64,000 nt of DNA. Source: Ochrobactrum chromiisoli. Lineage in GTDB: Bacteria > Pseudomonadota > Alphaproteobacteria > Rhizobiales > Rhizobiaceae. Location of the stretch: the NCBI RefSeq assembly GCF_026241335.1, contig NZ_JAPHAV010000003.1:227632-291631 (forward strand), in the 5' to 3' direction. The position numbers and the translations under genes are program-made. Within the stretch, counting starts at the first letter, position 1; the number at the start of each line of letters is the position of its first letter. Below the pieces are notes generated by a model, which was given only the letters and a program-made list of their open reading frames with translations, was not told the DNA's origin and did no database searches. Positions 60,308 to 64,000 of this stretch are shown piece after piece.

Positions 60308-61195
60308 TTAAAATGATGCAGGCCGATAGGCGCGGATCACCTCGCGGTGCAGGCGAAAATGCGCGGGCGTCCAGGTCGTAAGTTCACCATCTGTGTTGAC
60401 CGGACGCGGTTTTTTTGTGCGAATAATGACTTCCTGTGTTGGAAAAGCGCGCACATCATCCCATTTCGACTGGGTTCCCTGACGCAGGCTGGGAAGCAGA
60501 CGCAGCAACTCCCACCAACCATCAACTTCCAAACTGTAAAAATCGAGTTTGCCGTCATCAATGGCTGCGTCTTTTTGGACAGCCATACCGCCGCCATAAA
60601 ATTTGCCATTCCCAACCGATACCTGAAGCGTCTTGATCGTTTCGGTCATCCCATCATGCTCAAGATAGGCTGTGAACAATTCCGAACGCATGAGAATACG
60701 GCCTGCCGCAATCGCATAGCCGAATTTGCCCCATTTTTTCTTGGCATCAGAACTGAGTTGTTGTGCAAGCTCTGCACTAAAGCCAATACTGGCGACATTG
60801 AAATAAAGGTGGCCATTGACCTCACCAAGATCAATTGGATGTGGATGATAGGTGAGCAATTGCCGTGTTGCCTCAATGGGATTGGCAGGAATGCCAATCG
60901 TGCGGGCGAAATCGTTGGCCGTACCAAACGGCAATATGGCAAGCGGCAGTTTCGTTTCGACGAGCCCTCGCGCTGCTGCGTTTAGCGTACCATCGCCACC
61001 GCCAATAATAACCATGTCCACATCGGCGTTCGCACGAATAACATCCGAAATGGTTTCATCGCCCCGGACTGTCTTCTCGATGAGAGCAAGGTTTCCACGT
61101 TCGAGTATCGCGCGCATAACCGCATTGAACCCTTTGCCATTGCGGGCTTTTGGATTGACAATCAGCAATGCACGGCGCTTGGAGGATGTGGCCAT
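60308..61195 (-). CDS. YegS-type lipid kinase (DAGK catalytic domain)
   Basis: A 295-residue soluble lipid kinase. The nucleotide-binding motif is VIIGGGDGTLNAAARGL (about 62-78). LAILPFGTANDFARTIGIP and the C-terminal DGKLDFYSLE, with the catalytic Asp, are family signatures. It is unrelated to the integral-membrane DgkA at 36935. The lipid substrate is unknown. Confidence 0.9.
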   Translation of the reverse strand: MATSSKRRALLIVNPKARNGKGFNAVMRAILERGNLALIEKTVRGDETISDVIRANADVDMVIIGGGDGTLNAAARGLVETKLPLAILPFGTANDFARTIGIPANPIEATRQLLTYHPHPIDLGEVNGHLYFNVASIGFSAELAQQLSSDAKKKWGKFGYAIAAGRILMRSELFTAYLEHDGMTETIKTLQVSVGNGKFYGGGMAVQKDAAIDDGKLDFYSLEVDGWWELLRLLPSLRQGTQSKWDDVRAFPTQEVIIRTKKPRPVNTDGELTTWTPAHFRLHREVIRAYRPASF

Positions 61196-61409
61196 AGGTT
61201 TCCGTTGGAATTTTTAAATTGAGGTATTGAACAGCGCAAATGGCGATGGATTTTCGGATATCAATGGGAAGGCTTATGAATTCTTTTTAACGCTTTTAAT
61301 GGTTAAACGTCACAGCCCTGCAATGGGCGTGAAAAGCCCTGCGCATAGCCGGGGACAGTTCACATAGAGTTTTCTTGTTTGTGATGTTGATAATGTAGAT
61401 ATTCATAAT

Positions 61410-61496
61410 ATGAAGATATTCTTATTTGTTTTGGCTATTGCTGCTTTTCTTGTGTTTGGCTGCTATTTGCAGACGCATTTTGGCGCGTGGCAATAG
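61410..61496 (+). CDS. Possible 28-residue membrane peptide/lipoprotein
   Basis: The product is MKIFLFVLAIAAFLVFG, then CYLQTHFGAWQ: one hydrophobic helix ending in a lipobox-like VFGC. There is no good ribosome-binding site, so the call is weak. The same frame, after TAG and TAA, continues with a protein-like stretch (VEIKIDPKTGESVRSSNLKR) up to about 61590. It could therefore be the remains of a longer gene with two stops. A terminator-like hairpin follows. Confidence 0.3.
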   Translation: MKIFLFVLAIAAFLVFGCYLQTHFGAWQ

Positions 61497-61578
61497 ACAG
61501 TTTCATAAAATGACGCGACGGTCGAAATTAAGATTGATCCTAAGACTGGCGAATCTGTCCGCAGCTCGAATCTAAAAC

Positions 61579-61610
61579 GAGCGGCGTTTATGTTAGGGCG
61601 CCGCTTTTTC
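61579..61610 (+). terminator. Hairpin with T tract upstream of tRNA-Asp
   Basis: A 7-bp GC-rich stem (61580-61586 with 61599-61605) followed by TTTT. It could end a transcript covering 61410-61496. Confidence 0.55.
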
Positions 61611-61800
61611 TGCCAAATTCACGCCTGCACAGAAGCGGTAAATTTAAAATGGCAGCAAAATGACTGCATTTTCCACAGTTATGAGCCTAAATTAGAATTA
61701 TCCCAACTTTTTTATCATCTTACGTGCGGAAACGATTGACGCTGACCAAGTTCCCGAATACATGAGCAGCGTTCCTGATCGAAAGACATCAGAACAATGC

Positions 61801-61877
61801 GCGGGTGTAGCTCAGTTGGTTAGAGTGCCGGCCTGTCACGCCGGAGGTCGCGGGTTCGAGCCCCGTCACTCGCGCCA
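61801..61877 (+). tRNA. tRNA-Asp (anticodon GTC)
   Basis: A 77-base cloverleaf with a 7-bp acceptor stem (one G-T pair). The D arm contains AGTTGGTTA, and the anticodon stem CCGGC/GCCGG surrounds GTC at 61835-61837. The T arm is GCGGGTTCGAGCCCCGTC-like, discriminator G, and CCA is encoded. The island-like DNA starts to its right. Confidence 0.97.
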
Positions 61878-61903
61878 TTCCTCTCTTAGCAGAGGAATGT
61901 TTG
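61876..61903 (+). terminator. Probable terminator of tRNA-Asp
   Basis: A 9-bp stem (61876-61884 with 61891-61899) directly after the tRNA body, followed by a short TTT. Confidence 0.5.
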
Positions 61904-61945
61904 GAACTAAATTTCTTTATCTCACCGATGCAGTTATTGCTTATG

Positions 61946-61972
61946 CAAAAAAAAGCAGCCCATAGGCCGCTT
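61946..61972 (-). terminator. Minus-strand terminator beyond the GNAT gene
   Basis: An 8-bp stem with one wobble pair (61953-61960 with 61965-61972) whose minus-strand 3' end is a run of eight T. It is about 200 bases downstream of the acetyltransferase stop. Confidence 0.65.
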
Positions 61973-61991
61973 AACTCGGAGCGTTTTGAAA

Positions 61992-62025
61992 TCTTAGAGC
62001 ATCTCCTGTTCTGATTGAAACGCTG
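61992..62025. repeat. Dispersed intergenic repeat, copy 3 (left-half fragment)
   Basis: TTAGAGCATCTCCTGTTCTGATTGAA-type sequence matches the left half of the copy at 42943 (ATAGAGCATTTCGTATTTTGATTGAA) at most positions. The matching right half is not evident. The following bases to 62172 show no gene. Confidence 0.5.
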
Positions 62026-62172
62026 AAAATACGTGATCTGTTTGCCTTAACGGGACCGAAACAAGAGCAGTTATAAATCATACAACAAGCTCAAACGGAT
62101 GAAGACCATACAGGAGCGCGCCATCAGATGCCGCACTCGTAGTCGTTATGCGGTTAAATCAGAAAGCCATAA

Positions 62173-62721
62173 TCAGGTTCTCATCATTTCGAAATAAGTG
62201 CACAATTCATCTCTATTTCTAGCCGGTGCAAAGACAAGCTGCTCCCCAATTCTGTGCATTCCCAATTTCATTAGGAGATTATGAGAAATGGTATTCTCGG
62301 TTTGCGCGCCTGCTCGCATTGAATGTACTCTCAATCCTTCAAAGCAAGCTGCAATTAGTCCTTGGGCGGCTTCATAGCCCAATCCCATGCCATGAACTTC
62401 TTCAGAGAGCCAGTAGCCGATTTCGCCAACTCGCTTTCCATCAAACTCTTCAAAATCTACTTTGATCCATCCAATGACCTGATTGTCAGCTTGGTTCACG
62501 ATTACGAGTGGAAGCGTACGCTGTTCTGCATGACCAGTGAGGGCTTTATCAATTATCTTTTCAGCAGCTTTTTGTGTAAGAGGATATGGCCAAGCGGCCA
62601 CCCACCGGCTAATCGCAGGCGTCATTAATTTTTGCAGTGCCGCGCTATCTGATACCGTGACCAGACGCAACTCCAAGCGCTCAGTAAGCTTTTTGAACGA
62701 TTGCCAGCATTCATTTGTCAT
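62173..62721 (-). CDS. GNAT-family acetyltransferase (RimJ/RimL-like)
   Basis: A 182-residue acetyl-CoA-dependent transferase. It starts with ERLELRLVTVSDSAAL and has QVIGWIKVDFEEFDGKRVGEIGYWL, then the acetyl-CoA loop GMGLGYEAAQGLIAACFEGL, in which Gly-x-Gly-x-Gly/Ala replaces the classic Q/RxxGxG/A. The ATG at 62721 has GGGA 6 bases upstream; an ATG at 62736 is possible. The 5' end overlaps the recombinase relic. First gene of the region right of tRNA-Asp; acceptor unknown. Confidence 0.82.
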   Translation of the reverse strand: MTNECWQSFKKLTERLELRLVTVSDSAALQKLMTPAISRWVAAWPYPLTQKAAEKIIDKALTGHAEQRTLPLVIVNQADNQVIGWIKVDFEEFDGKRVGEIGYWLSEEVHGMGLGYEAAQGLIAACFEGLRVHSMRAGAQTENTISHNLLMKLGMHRIGEQLVFAPARNRDELCTYFEMMRT

Positions 62722-62997
62722 CAATTTTCCCAACATTTTTAACAGCCCCCTTGTCGCGTATGACCGTTTGTCGAGTGGTCACAAATTTTCGAGTTATAGC
62801 TGAAATATGTATGCCTGCTACAAAATCAGCGTGCACGTCCTGTTTCTGTTTATCCCAAGTGTCGATGGACACCCTAAATTTTTCCGTTCAGACTTGACTT
62901 GCTTGAGGCCATACTGCGTGCGTTCAATTAGCCGATCGCGCTCGAACTGAGCGCCTGCGTTGAGAACATTCATAGTCATTGTACCGGCTGACTGGTT
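62711..62997 (-). pseudogene. Serine recombinase (resolvase/invertase) relic, C-terminal half, frameshifted
   Basis: Reading leftwards from 62997, the frame gives MTMNVLNAGAQFERDRLIER, then TQYGLKQVKSERKNLGCPST. This is the end of the catalytic domain of Tn3-resolvase/Pin-type recombinases, whose consensus here is like VLNAVAQFERDLLIERTQ. Near 62858-62862 a one-base deletion shifts frame. The second frame continues with DKQKQDVHADFVAGIHISAI, then TRKFVTTRQTVIRD, the C-terminal helix-turn-helix. The N-terminal part with the catalytic Ser is missing. Clearly nonfunctional. Confidence 0.8.
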
Positions 62998-63086
62998 AGA
63001 TCAGAACCACCCAAAGCGAGGCAGTAAAAATACATCTGAAGACAGCCATATCTCGCGATCGCATCCAATCAAGACCACTGAAAAAA

Positions 63087-63254
63087 CTACCCGGCCGCGC
63101 TGTCAAGGCTGACGAGCAAGCGGACGAACGCGCCAGAGCATTGCGCTATCTCCGCCGCTTTCTCCAAATGCATGGCAGCACCAATACCAGCGGAGAGAAA
63201 CTTAGTTTGCACTTCCTCGAAGTTGGTAAGCGTCAGAAGTGTACCAGGCCGTAC
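63087..63254 (-). pseudogene. Probable hsdR (type I restriction subunit R) relic
   Basis: One frame reads GTLLTLTNFEEVQTKFLSAG, then ends LEKAAEIAQCSGAFVRLLVS followed by LDSAAG and a stop. The spacing KAAE-x4-G-x-FVR-x-LV-x-LD resembles the C-terminal part of HsdR. It lies just downstream of the hsdM relic on the same strand. The identification rests on about 20 residues and is tentative. The stretch 62998-63086 shows nothing I can name. Confidence 0.35.
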
Positions 63255-63409
63255 CGCGACTGAAAAACATTTTCCGACACAATGAAAAACATGCGCGCAG
63301 GACCGTCATTCTTGAAACGCGACCACCGTAGCATGGCATAGGTGATCCCACCTGCCCAGAAAGCATTCCAGACCTGATCAACTATTGAGCGAATTTCACC
63401 TGTGAACAT
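63233..63409 (-). pseudogene. hsdM (type I DNA methyltransferase) relic with internal deletion
   Basis: A 58-codon frame begins MFTGEIRSIVDQVWNAFWAG, the exact style of the HsdM N-terminus. In intact HsdM this is followed by SNPLEVIEQITYLLF. Here GGI runs directly into TYAMLRWSRFKNDGPARMFF and then IVSENVF, a segment normally about 80-90 residues further on (LRWSRFKN, then SENVF). The frame then ends. So a small in-frame deletion plus a 3' truncation removed the catalytic parts. It is shorter than most gene-callers' limits. Confidence 0.75.
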
Positions 63410-63510
63410 GCTTCAATTTCCACCTGCTATTCCGAATCGAATTTGACATTACGCCAGTGCGTTATGTTAAAGAATACATCTCGAAATCTGGGGGGCTGTG
63501 TCAGAATAAT

Positions 63511-63918
63511 ATGAGTTCCAATGAAGCGTTCGGTCGTGTCGTAAAGATTTTCATCACAGGGCAAGATCCGCGCAGTCTTCGCACTGTCGAGCTCGACAAC
63601 TGGACAGGCGTTGCTATCACGGGGCAACCCGAGTTCTTCAAGCGAGCGCTTCAGGATGAAGTCCTTAGCCGTTCGTGCGTTTATCTTCTCATCAGATCTG
63701 GCGCTGAGGATGATTTGCCCGCAATTTATGTTGGTGAAAGTGACGACTTCTCGCAACGCTATACGAACAGCAAGTTTCCAATCGCGTTTGATACCTTCCT
63801 GATCTTCACCAGCAAGGACGACAATCTGACGCGTGCCCACGTCAAATGGCTGGAAGAGAAGCTCTGGGCTATTTTAGAGCGTTTCCCTTTCAAGTTGGAT
63901 CATATCCGCACGAGTTGA
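63511..63918 (+). CDS. GIY-YIG nuclease-family protein, 3'-truncated
   Basis: A 135-residue product. The GIY-YIG core reads CVYLLIRSGAEDDLPAIYVG followed by ES and DDFSQRY (catalytic Tyr and Arg), and then the conserved TSKDDNLTRAHVKWLEEKL. Family members of this type (SOS/antitoxin-like GIY-YIG proteins with a C-terminal extension) usually run on for 100 or more residues. Here the match stops after WAIL, and the last ~10 codons (ERFPFKLDHIRTS) come from the adjoining IS630 sequence. ATG 63511 is chosen with a G-rich Shine-Dalgarno; a GTG at 63457 is possible. Function uncertain. Confidence 0.75.
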   Translation: MSSNEAFGRVVKIFITGQDPRSLRTVELDNWTGVAITGQPEFFKRALQDEVLSRSCVYLLIRSGAEDDLPAIYVGESDDFSQRYTNSKFPIAFDTFLIFTSKDDNLTRAHVKWLEEKLWAILERFPFKLDHIRTS

Positions 63919-64000
63919 AGTAATTCTGAGCCTCTTGCGGTTCGATGAGTTCAACCATCTTACCGATGCGGTCCCAGAGCCCATTGACTGTTCTCTCGGC
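63877..64000 (-). mobile_element. End of an IS630-family insertion sequence (incomplete)
   Basis: The left boundary is inferred: GIY-YIG homology stops at codon AIL, and a TA dinucleotide at 63875-63876 is the usual IS630 target. The element continues beyond the right edge, so its second inverted repeat cannot be seen. Confidence 0.6.
63890..64000 (-). CDS. IS630-family transposase, C-terminal fragment
   Basis: The frame enters from the right edge and reads AERTVNGLWDRIGKMVELIE, then PQEAQNYFNSCGYDPT and a stop. This is the typical end of IS630 transposases (VExLWxxIGxLL...P-x-E-CxNYFxxxGY). Whether the transposase is intact depends on sequence outside the window. Confidence 0.78.
   Translation of the reverse strand, partial: AERTVNGLWDRIGKMVELIEPQEAQNYFNSCGYDPT

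Larger units (their letters stand above)
61196..61800. other. Intergenic region upstream of tRNA-Asp
   Basis: 605 bases. It holds a possible 28-codon peptide gene (61410-61496), a hairpin with T tract (61579-61610) and the tRNA promoter. I see nothing else that can be supported. Confidence 0.5.

Noticed and set aside
61762..61965. A 67-codon frame covering the tRNA-Asp
   Set aside because: It is a read-through of the tRNA gene; the cloverleaf is unambiguous and the frame has no protein-like character.
62998..63086. Possible end of a transposase (frame ending LWVVLI) or a res site next to the recombinase relic
   Set aside because: No convincing family match and no clear repeat pair was found by eye.

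Overview
The window is a chromosomal segment of an alphaproteobacterium, most likely from the Brucellaceae (Brucella/Ochrobactrum and relatives). Reasons: a vitamin B12-dependent ribonucleotide reductase, a CckA hybrid kinase, an NdvA-type cyclic beta-1,2-glucan exporter, a DksA with a degenerate zinc finger, an Atp12-type F1 chaperone, a huge coiled-coil protein resembling the rhizobial growth-pole proteins, and a dispersed intergenic hairpin repeat of a kind I recall from these genomes. The assignment comes from recognising protein families by eye; no database was searched.

Layout. 1-3.5 kb: 3' end of nrdJ and a secreted PRC-barrel protein. 3.5-8.6 kb: MscS-type channel, flavoprotein, cckA. 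9-11.7 kb: FliO-like membrane protein, dksA, an AT-rich gap, sixA. 11.8-14.4 kb: YcjX/YcjF pair. 14.6-18.1 kb: secreted protein, folP-folB-folK, DUF922-type protein, 2Fe-2S ferredoxin. 18.6-23.5 kb: a 1621-residue polar coiled-coil protein. 23.6-27.4 kb: mlaE-mlaF-mlaD-lipoprotein lipid-transport operon. 27.5-33 kb: dipeptide epimerase, glycosyltransferase/metallophosphoesterase pair, maeB. 33-41.8 kb: lipoprotein, gltX, nadE, dgkA, class II DAHP synthase, gor, DUF2059 protein, rpiA. 42-46.7 kb: gph, small secreted protein, nnr, then glnB-glnA behind a sigma-54-type promoter. 46.8-50.3 kb: rluC-type gene, DMT transporter, HAD phosphatase and atp12 in one minus-strand operon. 50.5-52.4 kb: ndvA. 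52.4-59.9 kb: a long minus-strand run rlpA, D,D-carboxypeptidase, tmk, holB, metG, tatD, MBL hydrolase. 60-61.2 kb: a 25-residue membrane peptide gene and a YegS-type lipid kinase.

The last 2.2 kb, beyond tRNA-Asp(GTC), differs from the housekeeping core. It holds a GNAT acetyltransferase, a frameshifted serine-recombinase relic, an internally deleted hsdM relic with a probable hsdR relic beside it, a GIY-YIG gene, and the C-terminus of an IS630-family transposase that appears to have cut the GIY-YIG gene short. This is the decayed edge of an accessory island beside a tRNA gene.

Functional themes are envelope biogenesis and polar growth (the coiled-coil protein, Mla, NdvA, RlpA, D,D-carboxypeptidase, lipid kinases), cell-cycle control (CckA), nitrogen control (PII and glutamine synthetase) and folate/nucleotide supply. 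I found no phage, no CRISPR array and no clearly new multi-gene system. The more unusual items are the short membrane-peptide genes, the carboxypeptidase with two altered catalytic motifs, and the layered relics at the right end.
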